DNA of 64,000 bases. Origin: Trochalopteron elliotii (Eukaryota > Chordata > Aves > Passeriformes > Leiothrichidae). Shown piece after piece: positions 1-12,700 of the stretch (the stretch's first letter is position 1; each line of letters begins with the position of its first letter). Position numbers and translations under genes: made by a program. The stretch covers positions 40,875 to 104,874 of the forward strand of contig JANPWX010000360.1 in NCBI GenBank assembly GCA_024734555.1, read 5' to 3'. The notes below the pieces were generated by a model. It was given only the letters and a program-made list of their open reading frames with translations, was not told the DNA's origin and ran no database searches.

Positions 1-440
1 TGGCAGTGCCGGGCAGCAGCGGCTCGGCGGCGCCCACGCCGGAATGTGGGAGCCCGAAGGAGCCGCGGTGTCGCTGCCAGCCGCGCTCAGTGCGGGGCGC
101 GCAGGGATCTTACAGAGCCGCCTTGGCTCGCTCGAGCGCCCCCCGCCTTGCGATTCAAATCCCGGTTCATTTTCCCCGAGAAATAGCGGGAGCGCAGGGA
201 CAGCCACTGAGCAGTCACTGGCCTCTCTGGACGCTGTGTAAGGGTCTTCGCGGCGTCCAGCGCCGCGCAGAGCCAGGAGGGAGACGGGAGGGAACCGTGT
301 CTCACCACGGGCGGAGCGGGAGGAGCAGAGGAGAGAGCGGGAGCAGATGTGCCACCGAGAAAGCCATGGTTTTCCTCTCTCAGGGCTGTGAGCACAGCCA
401 GAGCCAACGCTGAGAGTGGAGTGAGGGGACAGAGTTCGTG

Positions 441-462
441 CCCCCCCCCCCCCCCCCCCCCC
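441..462 (+). repeat. poly-C homopolymer (C22)
   Basis: Twenty-two consecutive C residues, followed directly by TTTTCAGG. The tract plus CAG looks like a strong splice acceptor (AG at 468-469) within the GPR176 leader, but it could be only a slippage-prone homopolymer whose length in the assembly is uncertain. Confidence 0.9.
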
Positions 463-768
463 TTTTCAGGCCGGTTTTGCTGTGCAGTGAGCCCGTGGCC
501 GTGCGAGCGTGTGCGACCCCCGGCAACGGTGGGAAGATGAGCCGCGGTGTGCGGTGCGATTCTGGGGACCGTGATTTCTTCCCTCTCGCTTATTGCGGTA
601 AAACATGCTGAGGGGACCTGTGGTGGTGTGAAGCAAAAAACTATGGGACAGCTGATCGGAAGGAGAAGCTTGGCTTGTTTTCTGCTTTTGTGTACTGGCT
701 GTCATGACTTACAAGGTGGAAACGCGAACAGCCAGCCCTGCTTCTCGGGACACAGGACTGTGGTGAAG

Positions 769-843
769 ATGCCTCCGAGAGGCAGAGACCGGGCTTTATC
801 TTCAGAAGCGGCTTTTTGCCGGTGGGCTCCATTCATTCACTAA
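769..843 (+). other. possible upstream ORF in GPR176 leader
   Basis: An ATG at 769 (context aagATGc, weak to moderate) opens a 24-codon frame that stops at 841-843, 51 nt before the GPR176 start. If transcription begins upstream of 769, this uORF would be scanned first and could reduce GPR176 translation. It is not similar to any protein I know, so any effect would come from position rather than product. Confidence 0.3.
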
Positions 844-894
844 AGGCAAGGGCTGCACAACCTGTGTGGCAGCAAGGAAGGCGGGAACTTCGCC

Positions 895-1123
895 ATGGGG
901 TACGACAGAAGCTGGGTGTTGATGAATGAAAGCGACCATGCCCCGTCCCAGGCTGTCACCAGAGCTCTGGAGATGGGGAACGCCTCGACCGGGCAGATGG
1001 TGTGGCAGGGCGGGAATGTCAGCGAGGCGGGCGCCGCGGAGAGCGAGGAGCACGGCGAGGAGCAGAGCTACCGGCACTTCACCACCACCGTGCAGGTTGT
1101 CATCTTCGTGGGCTCTTTGCTGG
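895..1123 (+). CDS. GPR176: GPR176 coding exon 1 (orphan G-protein-coupled receptor 176)
   Basis: Encodes residues 1-76 and the first base of codon 77. The start is placed at 895 because the context (cgccATGG) is an ideal Kozak site and the N-terminus aligns with human GPR176 as recalled (MG-x-x-x-SW-). The extracellular N-terminus has three N-glycosylation sequons (N11, N29, N41). TM1 begins near residue 62 and continues in exon 2 with the GN (1.50) motif. The donor is G|GTGAGA, phase 1. GPR176 is a plasma-membrane orphan class A receptor; in mice it is reported to signal through Gz without a known agonist and to set circadian period in the suprachiasmatic nucleus. The joined product is 529 residues; human is about 515. 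The extra length is at least partly in this N-terminal stretch. Confidence 0.96.
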
Positions 1124-4100
1124 GTGAGAGTTGCTGGAGTTCTTCGTTGATTTTATTTTATTTGTTATTATTATTTTTTTTAATCCTTGCGGTCAGGGAG
1201 TGCAGACCAAAAGGTAAATGGCATCATTGGCTGCCTTCGTGACTGTTCTTACGGCATTTCTGGTCCTCAGGTGTATGATTTCAAGTTCCTTGTGGGTTGT
1301 GATGTGTAAAAGCTGTTGCTATAACATGTATTCCTCACGGATGAGAACTTGTACATTAGATGTATGTATTATTTAGTAAGCTTTTCTACCAGAATTTAAA
1401 CGGGCAAAAATTAAATGGGATGATGACATGCTTATTTTCAGCTGCAATGGGATCTGTCCTCTTTAACATAAAAAAGGGTGTGGAGTGTTTTAAACAAGTT
1501 TTGCTGAATTTCTGTTTCACTCTGCAGTAATTTGGTATTTGTGTCCTGCAGATTTTAAATAAATCCTTTAGAAGTAATTTATACTGCAAAAATGTATAAC
1601 CATGTGCTATCTTGCCTACTTAATACTCTTACAGTAGGAATCATAGATTAGATATATGGTAGTAAGGTATTGCTATATAATTTTACGAATCTGTGTACAT
1701 TTGCTTTCTTGATGCTTATACCAAATTGTTTTCTTAGGAATATGTGTGCATTTCTTAGAGAAAAAAAAACAAAACAAACCAAAACAAACAACCAAGGCAA
1801 AATAAGCTTTATGGGGAGTCAAGTTAGGACTGTTTGGGAGATAAGTAAGCTGGATTTCAGTAAAATGTCACTGCTATCTCAATCATTCAAGGCTTTACAC
1901 ACAGGCCTTGACTAAGAAAACATCCAGTTTTCTTAAGGGAGTTCAGCAGGAATTTGCTGATGGTCATTGGCTCATTTTATCATGGATTTGTTTAGGATTT
2001 TCCAGATCTTGAGTAATGCTGAAGTCCATTTTTTGTGGTCATGGTAATAAATTCTAATATTTGTCTCCTTTTGGTAATATTTAATATCACTTAAATAATT
2101 TCTAAGAAGATGGTAAGCACAGCCATGGAACAGTGTTGAGTCCCAGTCAACAATGCATTTACTGGTTATTACTGTAAATCACTGAGTCTTTTGCCATCAG
2201 TTATTCCTCTGTGCAGTGGGGATAATCCCCATGGTTCTTGCTTTTTTTCTATTTAGCACATAGCATGGGGAAAGGATACTATTAACATCATAGGTACTCT
2301 GTTTTTTTCTGTATGTCGGATAGTACCTGGCACAAAACAATAGCAAACAGTGTTCTAAAATAACAAGACTAGGTGAGAAAAGTCAGAATTTTAATTCTTT
2401 ATTATTTGGGTTTTGAACCTTACAGAGAATAAACTTGAGTCATATGTTCAGATTTTGTTTCATGAGCATGGATCCTCCAAATTTATTTGAAAAAGAAAAC
2501 AGACATTATCATGGAATCATTCCTTCAGCAGCTAGGAGTTTTTAAAAAACAACCAACCAACCACCAACCGACCAAAAAATATCATGGGTACAAAATTTGC
2601 AAGACTAATGTAGGTTATGTTTTGGTGCTCCTGCAATTGGTTTTCAAGAGGTGGGCCAAGAAAACATTTTAACTTGTCACAAGGGGTTTATTTACTCATT
2701 GAATGGCTGGGACGCTAATGAAACTTTAAAAACAATAACTTTTCCAGACATATCAAAGAGCTAAACAGGGGAAGAAATAATTTTTCTTTTAAATTATGAA
2801 AATGCACTAGTCCAATGACAAATGTTAGCAATGGGCATCATGCATTTACAGTGGTGGAAACCAATTTTAACTTTATTTTTGAAACAGCCTTTGCTTCTGC
2901 TATCCCTGTGTCCCTGAAATGCTAATTTAAAACATTTATGATATGCACTATCATAACAGCTGAAAATTTGGAGTCTTAAAAAATGCCTTCCCCTATCAAC
3001 CCAATGAATACACTACTATTTCTTCTTTATGAATGGAAAGAAAGCCACATCTCCAGAAGGTCTCAGGGCTTTGGTGCCTATGTGCTCGACTCTCATATGT
3101 GCCAGAAGTTTGGCGTGTGCACATGCTGGACAGTATCTCTGCATCAGCAAGGGATAACAACTGGATATTTAGCTCACACTTAATGCTTGCACAAATACTG
3201 TTAATTAAGTTATCATTTATTCTCTGCCATGGTCCTTAGAGTGTGAGTGGCATCCAGCTCTTTTCTCCCTCAGTTAAGCTGCAGAATAGCAGTTCTTTGT
3301 TGTAGTGAGGCCCAGGTTCCTCTATGCAGAGGGGCAGCCCTTCAGTAGGTGGATAAGACTATCCTTCTCCCTAAAGCCTGAGAATGGGGTCACTCCCCTC
3401 AGGGGTAGGATGTGTGGGTTTGAATCCTTTCTGGTTTGGGTGTATGTGCAACTTGTGCATTTCACATCATCAGTGCGTGCCCAAGGCACTTTACTGTTGA
3501 TAAAATAGCATCTTCCCTTTTAAAGGAAGAAATTATTTTTAGTTTCAGCTTGAAATGGAACAAACCTATATGACTCAGTCTTGATAATGATTACAGGGGT
3601 CTGACATCAGCAGGAGTCTACAGCATGGAGATGTCCAGGTCCTGCAAGAGGGAATAATCACAGTTGGTGTTGTGAATTTAATTTAGGTACCTGCTGCACA
3701 GAAGAATGTTGGCAGCTGTGAGAAAGATGCATGTTATGGTTTTATTTTCTCATGTTTAAGACCTGTATTTGAGATCTGTGGGAAGACTTGGAACACTAGG
3801 ATGAATTCTTGTGTTAGTTCTCACTGTGGTATGATAAAATAGTGCTGAGTGTTTCATTATACCTGCTGAAGGCAAGGAAGAGTCAAACCTTTTTCTTTAA
3901 GCTTGGGATGACACAGGGCTCCTTTTCCAAGTGAGTAAATTTTTAGTAGCTTTCTTTTTGTCAAAGAAGATTCTTGAGGTCAGTTTTGCGGTGAATATAG
4001 GAGTTCAGCTATACTGATCTGCAAGGTATATTTTCCTCTTGCCATTAGAAGGAATCAGTCTGCAGAGACTAATTACTACTTTAGCTTTGAAAGAAGAAAG

Positions 4101-4520
4101 AGAGTGTATTACTTCTGAGTTTTGGTGGGGAGAGGTCACCGGACGTGGCTGCAGCTGCTTTCAGTTGAGCGCAAACAGTGGGATGAGATCTTGGAAATGA
4201 AGAGGGTCTCCAAAGAGCTCTTGGAACCAGTATGCACAGCGAGCTTAATTTGAAAGGGAGATAAAAATGATGGCTGAAATGCAGTGGACAATAATCACCT
4301 TCTCAGGAGAAGGGAAAGGAAGACCAGAAGTAACAGTTTTGAGGCAGATGAGGATGAGGGCTCTCTCACTCTGAACATAGGCTTTCCCACAGTTCACTTA
4401 CTTGCATATAAGTCACAGCAGTTAAATGGAGGAGCTTATGAGTTGTGCTTTTACTGACAGGTGTAACTGAATGCTCATGTCATGTCAGGTTTAGGTAAGG
4501 TTATATTTCATTGTAGAATT

Positions 4521-4790
4521 GTAGGATAGAATCACGGAAGCATTTGGGTTGGAAGGGACCTTAAAGATCATCTCATTCCAACACCCTTGCCATGGGCATG
4601 GACACCTTTCGTTAGACCAGGCAGCTCAATGCCCCATTCAGCTTGGCCTTGAACACTTCCAGAGACAGAGCATCCACAACTTCCCTGGGCAACCTGTTCC
4701 AGGGTCTCACCACCCTCACAGTTTATTTTTCCATTTATCTAACTTAAATTTCCCCTTTTCATGGTTTTTGGTTTCTGTTCTTTTCCTATT
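4521..4790 (-). mobile_element. CR1 LINE 3' fragment
   Basis: The + strand begins with a degenerate reverse complement of the CR1 3' terminal octamer repeat (ATTCTATG-like), then the hallmark TTGGGTTGGAAGGGACCTTA and the usual CR1 text through the CTCACCACCCTCACAG stretch and beyond. It is therefore a 5'-truncated CR1 on the - strand. Divergence and small indels indicate an old insertion with no coding capacity. Confidence 0.93.
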
Positions 4791-6581
4791 TCCAAGGTCT
4801 GAGAATCAGCAGTTGTTTTTGAGGCTATTTGAGTATGTTCACAATTTTCATGTTAGATAAAACTGAATTTCTTCTCTAAAAAAATAATTCTTGTCAGTCG
4901 TTTAGGAAAAAAACCACACCCACAAAACTGATGCAAATTATAACAAGAAAGATATGTCCTCAGTGCTAATGTCTACTCCCCAGATTGAATATGCATCTTA
5001 CTTTATATGCATTTTTTACTAAATGTATCCCACATAATCCCAAATCCAGAAAACTTTCCCAGACCTTTTAGATCAGTGCCGTATTTGAGGTCTGGGGAAC
5101 AAGGCTCTATGTTACTTGCTCTTTTGTCTTCCTAAATCTGTCCTGTACAGAAGGAAATGTAACTGGAAAGGCTGAGTATGCTCTGCTGAAGTTTCAACTC
5201 TATTTCAGTGGTTTTAGCACTTTTTGGAAAGCCATGGATTAGATTGGTTACCTCCTGGTTTCTAGACGCGCTTTGAAGGAAAAAATGATGTGCTTTGAAA
5301 GAGGTATCCAAAATCACAGTGCAGAGTGAACCCCTATTGCCTTCCCAGTGTTCTGCAGGACAGGCTTGCCCCTTTTCATGAGGATTTCCCAGTCTCTCTC
5401 TGCCCTTGAAACTGATCTTCTTCTCCTTGTCTTGATATCTGTGCAGAGAGATGTAAAATGGTATTGTTGCAGCAACTAATTTTTAAAGGGATTTGTACCC
5501 TTGTGGGGTACAAACCTGAAGTAAGGCAGCCTAGGTAAGATGTTTGTAAAGGCAAATGTATGTCAGCATAAGGAATAAATATCTATCTTTGAATAGCTAC
5601 CAGTAAAGCTTGCCATAGGCATCTTCTGTAAAGAGCGGAGCAGGAAATCTTGCAGTAAAAAATACTGCACATATATGACTCGAGCCTAGACTGAAAGAAT
5701 TTTTAAAGAATGAGGGTCATGTGTGTAAGAGCTCCAGCCAAAATTTGTAGCTGTGCCCACAAAAAGGCTAGAGTCACCTGAGGGGAAGAAATGAAAAGGT
5801 TTGGGGATGGGAATGATGATGTTTTGTTTCACTGGTATCACATTTATAAGAAATGTCTTAAATGAAATCTTCTAAACCAGGCACTTTGCATAGATTACTT
5901 TAGTTGCTGGTCAGCTGAAATAAAGTTTGGCAAAGCAAAAGGTGACTGAAAATCAAGTCTAAAAAGAAGCATCAGGCAAACGATGATATGAATGGTGGTT
6001 CCATGTAATAATAACTGCATAGTAATAACATATTGCAGTATGATAACATTGTAGTAATAACTTTCCCCTATGGTTTTGTATGGGTGGTTGTAAGCCTCAG
6101 GAGTCAGGGACTGTGCAGCAGTTAAGCTCAGTTCAGGATGCACCTTGGTTAAGCCTGCCTGGAATAGATGTGACGTTTTTGTGTTTTATGTGTGTTCAGT
6201 TGAACTACTAAGCAATTCTCTTTGGGAGAAAAATTGAGTTTGAGGAAAGGATGAAGAAGAGGGTTTGTGAGAGTGCTGGGGCCCCTGTTGCCATGGAGAC
6301 CTCTCTTCTCCCCGAGCTTCAGCAGAGGCGCCTTGTCTGGCTTTGGCTGAGGGGCCCTTCAGGTAGCACTGCTGCTGCCTTTGAAAAGAGAGGCTTTGGG
6401 AAAACAACTCTTTACCTAGCCTGGAAGTGTGAGATGCAATGATTTCTACCTGAAATGCATGTGCCTCATACTGTGGGGATAGGATACTGTGTGATGAAGA
6501 GTTCCTCAGACATGTGTTGGGGGGGTTAACCAATGTCTCTAAAGATTATGTGGGTCAAGGATGTTAAACTGATCCCCATTT

Positions 6582-6915
6582 ATCCTAGAATCACAGAACA
6601 TCCTGAGTTGGAAGGGACCCACAAGGATCATTGAGTCTGACTCCTGGTCTTACACATGGCAGCCCCAAGAATTACACCATGTACCTGAGAGTATTGTCCA
6701 AATGCTTCTTGAACTCTGCTGCTGTGTCCACTTCCCTGGGGAGCCTGTTACAGTGCCCAACCACCTTCTGGATGAAAAACGTTTTCCTGATATCCAGCCT
6801 ACACTTTCCTAGACACAGCTTCAGGCCATTACCTCAGATCCTGTCACTAGTGATCACAGAGAAGAGATCAGTTCCTGCCTCTCCTCCTCCCCTTGTGAGG
6901 AAGTTGTAGACTGCT
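6582..6915 (-). mobile_element. CR1 LINE 3' fragment
   Basis: Starts with TAGAATCACAGAA and GAGTTGGAAGGGACCCACAA, the reverse complement of a CR1 3' end of a different subfamily from the copy at 4.5 kb. It continues through the typical CAACCACCTTCTGGATGAAA and AACGTTTTCCTGATATCCAG blocks. It is truncated near 6915. A 92-codon open frame within it is not a gene. Confidence 0.93.
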
Positions 6916-8093
6916 ACTATTTAGGAAGAAACTGATTCATACAGTTATTTTACTTGTCTGTACTCCCCATGTGAACACTTTAATGAGAGCTATGAACCAC
7001 AATTCTTTAACTAAGTGACTGGATGTCACATTTTGCTTTTTATTGTGAGTTACAGTTGCTGAAACGCCTGCTGGTGTGTATCACTCAACTGTTTTGAACT
7101 TCAGTGAAAATCTAGAGACAAGATTTTATATTGATGTTATGGGCAATAAGTATTTCAGGCATGAATGAACCCACGCACTTAGCAAGAATTTTAAATAGTG
7201 TTAGTTCTGTTACAGATTTCATTTATTGGCTTGCTACTAGGCAGGCATCATGAGCTCTTAAATGAGGGGTTTATTCTATTCTGTTAATCTTTAATTAATT
7301 TCTTATTTGTGTGATGTTGGAAAAAGTAAGTTTGCTGCCTAGGAACATTTTTCAAGATCTAGGAAATTGTATACATCTCCACAAAAGGTGCTGGCAGTGC
7401 TGCTGAATCCTGTAGGCCGGTAGAGGTGTTCCTGCTGCAGGTCTGTGTCCTCAGAATGAGCAATAGCAAGGCTGAGCATGCATTCCCAAGAGGCACATGT
7501 GCACACAATACATCTATACCTATTATCCGTGAGCAGCCATACAGACTGACACAGAAAGAAAATGCAGCATTCAGGCAGACACAAGGAGTATCAATGGCCT
7601 CGTGCTCTTCCCCTCTCTGGCTGCTCAGGATGAAAGCCCATTAGTATAAAATATATAAGTATACACATATATAAGCCAATATGAATCACTCTGTGTTAGA
7701 TTAGATTAGGACCAGATAGCAGCTGGTCCTAGACTCCCAGTCTACCCAGTAGCTGGCCTGGGATCCCCTTGTCTCCCAGCTGCCTCACACACAGACACAC
7801 AGATGTGGATGGCTCTCTTCAGTAGCTAGGTTGGAGCTCCTGGTTTTCTGCTGGCCAGCTTTCAGAGCCCTGTTGTCCCCCGTGGTTGCCTGGATCACAC
7901 CTATATGGCCACATCAACGCTTGCCTCCTGAGCATCTCCTACTTGCTAGCTGGTCTGGCTTGATGTTCAGTTGTGATCACACACTGACACATACCCACAC
8001 AAATGCTCACTCTGTGTCCCTCCAGGCATTGCCATCCTGATGCATCAGCCCTGATGTCCCATGGTCTTTCCCCAGTTACTGCACTGGGATTTC

Positions 8094-8403
8094 TGTTTAC
8101 TCACAGGTCCATGAAGGAGCGAGCCCCTCACCCATGAGAAGAGTTGGAAATGAAGTTTAATGAGAAGGTGGGACAGGCTGTGCTGATCAGGTGCAGGGTG
8201 TGGCCAGATCAGTGTATGAACCAAATACCAATTTATAGATGCCTTTTATCTCATTTTCCCTCTGGTCTCCTGCACTTTTTCCTACCCAAATCACCATGGC
8301 TGGATACCTGGAGCTTGGACTGTAAGATGAGCCACCACAGTGGGAACTTGAGGTAAGATACAGGGAATACTATTGACCAGGTGTTATCTCAGACATAGGG
8401 GCA
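8094..8403 (-). mobile_element. possible antisense LTR-like fragment next to the LTR at 8404
   Basis: Read on the - strand this stretch has a TATAAAT-like box (+ strand 8231-8238) and, about 70 nt later, an ATTAAA signal (TTTAAT on + at 8156-8161), then a terminus ending in CA at 8094. That layout resembles a short LTR. No partner copy, target duplication or known family could be recognised, so it may be ordinary unique intron. The preceding 7690-8093 is moderately G+C rich and also unassigned. Confidence 0.25.
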
Positions 8404-8968
8404 TGTTAAGAATGCTTGGGAAGAAGAATCTGTCACTGGTAATGGACACAAATAATGCCGGATTTACAAGCCACAAGGAAAGCCAGCTTGGCAACTGTGC
8501 TGAAATCAGCTCGGATTCCCTAAAACATAATTCTGGCAGGGGCTGATTGCAACCACCGACTCACAGCCCACCAGCTCAAAAGAAGAGAAAGAATAAGCAC
8601 ATGGACTTATTAGCCTTAGAGGTGAGGAAATAATTTAGCCAACAGAATAAGAGAACTGTGTAGTCAATGAGCATTAATTCCTTTGTTCGCTAGTATGTAT
8701 AAATAGCGAAAAGTTTTGAATGACCTTGGGACCCCCACCACTGAGAAGCCCAGGGTGAAGGAAGGACCAAGAGAATATCACTGGATTCATAGGTGGTGGC
8801 TATTTTCTACTTGATCTCTCCACTGCCCCCCTCCCTTTTCTATTTCTTTCTCCTCACATTCATCTTTAAATAAAATCTGTATTATCGACTTTGGCATATG
8901 ATCTTGTTTGCTGGGGAGGGTTTGGGGCAAGGGCTCCTTTCTCTGAGTAGGATTTTGAGGTTCCCACA
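8404..8968 (+). mobile_element. probable solo LTR of an endogenous retrovirus, sense orientation
   Basis: Starts TGTTAAGAATGC and ends near TTCCCACA, so it has TG...CA termini. It holds a TATAAATAG box at 8698-8706 and an AATAAA signal at 8869-8874, about 170 nt apart, followed by a T/G-rich U5-like tail. This order is that of U3-R-U5. No exact target-site duplication was found, so the ends are approximate. No internal retroviral genes flank it, which fits a solo LTR. Family not assigned. Confidence 0.6.
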
Positions 8969-9688
8969 CTTGCTGTCTCTCTGCTCCTTCATCTTCATGG
9001 AGGTGAGCCTGTAATCATATTTCCTGATATAGGCTACAAAAGACTTCTTTTTGATATTTAGTTAGGATGAGGCTGTGAGATCATATAGGAGCTGTATACT
9101 AGTGAGAATATCAATGTGAAGTGCTTTGTGAAGAAAAAACCATGGATTTTATATACATCACATATATATTTAAGGAAAAATTTCCATATTACTGAAGTAA
9201 TGTTTTGTTTTCCTGTTGTACTTGTTTTTGATCCCTGCACCCAACTGGCCCATCACAGAATTTGTAAATTATTCTAAATAAGTCTTGGGTGTCCCATATG
9301 GGTGGTCACTGGGGCAACAGCTAAACTGGATGCCCAAAGACTTGGGATTTCTCCCTGTTATGTTTCCTGTACTTGCTGTCTCAATATCCAACGAAGAAAG
9401 AGTTGTCAAAATGTTTTGATAGTAGGGTAGGTAGTGCTGGAAAGTTTGCAAATGGCAGAAATACTAGTGAAACAATTATTGTATTGTACCTTCCTTCATC
9501 TCTCTGCTGATTAAATGCTCTCCCTGCAGGAAATACACCCTCTTGTTTTCTGAACAGTACTGTTACATGTAAGCCTTTTTTATTTTTAGCATCTTTAAAT
9601 TAGATTTAGCAGCTGGAAGCAGGGAGAAGAACTGGTGCAGGGTGCAGCTGACTACAGCTGCCTTGTAGTCAGCCAGCTTCCATAGAAA

Positions 9689-9729
9689 CATTGCAATAAG
9701 GAAAATAAAACATTGCAATAAGGAAAATA
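9689..9729. repeat. short tandem duplication (about 21 bp x2)
   Basis: The unit ATTGCAATAAGGAAAAT occurs twice back to back with an AAAAC linker. It is a local replication-slippage duplication inside GPR176 intron 1, with no gene implied. Confidence 0.75.
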
Positions 9730-12700
9730 TCCTGGACTGGAAGGCTGGCTGAATAAGAAATTGTGTAACCTTCTCACGGTGAGGCATGAGTTTAGCCAGG
9801 CAATGCAAATGGCAATTATGGTAGTAACGAAAGCAGTAGTGAAGCTGAAATGGTGATGGCAGGGAGACTCTAATTGTTTTATTCTCTGCTCATGGTCTTG
9901 CTGTCATTGGCGATTGCTGGTAGATTGCTGTGGACTGCTGCCTTTTAAAATGGTTGATTAGTTATGACATTCAATGCTGTATTGACATTCATTTCCATCA
10001 TGAATAGTCTGACCTCCTGGCAAATACAGTCCTTCTGTTCTGCCAGTTCTTTTGGGAGCGGGGGGAAACCCTGTAGTTGTTTGGGAGACAGGGACTATTT
10101 TTAGTCTGCTTTTTTCTACCACCTTTGACTTATTTTCTTGTGTGTCAAAGCAATTCCATACAAAAACTCATTAATTTCTTCCAGAAGATGGATATGATAC
10201 AAAATGATCTTGCTTCTTGTGTAACCTCTTGTATCTTTGTCCACAAATCTTGTGTCACTTGGCATGTTTCCAGACCCCAGCAGGCCTTATTACTTCTGTT
10301 GTAACTATATTTTGTCTGGCACAACTGGATAATTTCTTTGATATCAATGAACAAACAAAAAAGTCAGTCATAAAAGGCGCTAAAATACATTTCCTTCTGC
10401 TGTTGCCTGAATTAATTGGAACAAGTGGAAAACACTGACGTAGGGTTTTTTTTTTTTTTTGTTTCAGTTGATTATCTGTAATTTTTAGGAGAATCTAGAA
10501 CAAAAAGAATAAGCTGATTTGCCTTTTCCATTTGTGGTATTAGGTTGTTTATTTCCCATTTCCTTTTCAGAGAAGCATTAGCTACAACCCCTTTGGATTG
10601 TGTCAGTCTGAATTAGGGACTTCTCTGCCTCTGAGCAGGTAATCACATATACTGTGCTCTGGCCAGTAGCATTGTTTCTTTCCAGGCTTTGGCTGGCACA
10701 TTGAGCTTAACATGTTGGTTTTTAATAGTTTTATTAGTTTTAGCTTATCTTTTGCTTCAGTGACTAAGATTGCTGTCCCTCTACTGCACTCCAGGACGGT
10801 GCCTTTGTAAGGGGCTTAGCAGTGAAGAGGTAGTTGCTTGGCAAACCCTCAGAGTAGCCTCACCAACCCAAAGCACATGGCCACCAAAGGAAGCAGGCCA
10901 GTCCCAAAGTCACCGGTCTTGCTTGGCCTTCCCCCTGCTCCTGTTTTGCTCCTGGGCAAAACAGCTGTGCCACCTGCCCTGTTTGATTGCCCTTTGTTTG
11001 CTACATGTACTCCAGAGAAGCATTCATCCTATTTTGTTTGGCATGCACAGATACCCTGTGATAGCTGGACACAGCATCCATCCTTTTTTTTTAATTGATA
11101 ACATTGTGTCTCCATCTTGCCTAAGTCTGGGAAACTACCTATATGTGTACAGTAACACTGTGTATATGACTGCTAATCATAGGGGGATGTTGCCACATAC
11201 TGTTCTCTGACACGTCCATGGGTTTTTTGAGCCCATATTTTAAAAGATAGAGGCTTATTTTGCCCACTCGACACAAACATTGATGCATTCATAGAAAATG
11301 GGGACATTGCAAGGAACATCATGTACAGGTCAGCAGAATTACTATTATACTTACAGAAAAAGCTGCAGAACTGAATAGTGTATTACAGAATGTTCTTTTA
11401 CTGCACTTAGAAAAATTGTTACCTGTTATCCTTATTTTCATCACTGCAGTTCTCTACTGTTCATGTGAGATTTGGCTAAGTATTCTATTAAGTATTCAGT
11501 ATTCAATGTCTGCAGTTTAATTTGAAAAAAAGAATAAATTGCCACCACACTAAAATTTTTCTGACTGTAACAAGCCTCTGTAATGGGATAGTAAAGACAT
11601 CCTTTTGTTCTATTTGTTTTTTAAAACACAGTCAGTAGAAGAAAAGAGATATGAAAGTCCAGAGAGTAAAGGAAAGAGTAAAAGGAGCTAGAGTATGTGA
11701 AGGTAGCAGAAGGAGCAATGGTTGTGATGTGCATAGAGATTCATACAGCTGCAATTGTTCAAAATTATGAGTGAGTGTTGGCTGTCTGTCTGAGAAGCCA
11801 TACAGATGGATGGTCACTGTCTGCTGAGTATGAGGCTTGGGATGTCACTCAAGGAATCATTCTTTGCTTTTGCAAAATTGGGCCACAAGTGACTTCCAAA
11901 GGTAACATGCCTTCTTAGGGAATACTGTGATCTTATCTCAATACTCCTCCTATTCATGGTCTCTCATTGTTGACAATGGCCAGGTTGTACCTTTGGAAAC
12001 TGTTGAAATAAAATATTCATATACTTTTGGTTTTGGAAACTGCCCCCTCCCCACACCCACATTCCCCCCTCTCCCTCCTACCCACTTCTATCATGTTTCA
12101 GTCAAGTTATTTTTATAATAAATTTTTATTTGAAAAATGATTCTCTACATTGGAAGAGTCTTAATTAGAAAATCTGTGCTGGTTGTTGAGTGCTTTTAGT
12201 TTTTCTGATTAATCAGATACTACCACTGTGTGGAATAATTCTGCCATGACATGGAAAGTCTTTTAAATAATTTGCTGCTACTTAGGGGTTCCCTTAGATT
12301 GATTATAACCTGAGATCATTACAGGAGCATGCAATTAAAAAAAATAATTCTGTGGTTTTTTTACTCTGTTGCAAAGCCTGTAAAGAACTGGAATAGAGAC
12401 TGAAATCTGACTGTAGATAGGAAGGTGAGTTGCACAAAATTACCTTGGTCTATGGAGAAGACAGCAGGCAGACCAAAGAGTTTTATTACATCTCCTTTTT
12501 CCTGTAGCCTTTTGACTGTTTTGTTGCTAAACCTACTGAGTGCAATCACAGAATTTTTTTTTTTTTTTGATTTGTTGTTTTTGGCATGGTAACTACTGTG
12601 ACAGCAGCATGGAATAGCAGCAGCATGTAATAGGAGTCTCAGACTAGTAGTGTGTTAGGTAGTTATTAGGGAGTATGCTTTGGTTTTCCTTGCACAAAGG

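Larger units (their letters stand above)
1..1250 (+). promoter_or_regulatory. GPR176: CpG-rich promoter and 5' leader of GPR176
   Basis: The first ~1.2 kb is G+C rich with many CpG dinucleotides, unlike the A+T-rich sequence that follows, and it surrounds the first coding exon of GPR176. This is the usual form of a CpG-island promoter. No clear TATA box is visible and the transcription start cannot be fixed. The divergent neighbour expected from human synteny (EIF2AK4, opposite strand) could not be recognised here; short open frames on the - strand do not resemble its N-terminus. A C22 tract lies inside. Confidence 0.7.

Noticed and set aside
6..407. Open frames on both strands at the window start as part of a divergent gene (EIF2AK4 expected by synteny)
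   Set aside because: No similarity to the EIF2AK4 N-terminus; G+C-rich sequence is open by chance. The neighbour probably lies outside the window.
10770..11210. 146-codon open frame in GPR176 intron 1
   Set aside because: No domain, no splice consensus framing it, and no conservation that I can recognise.
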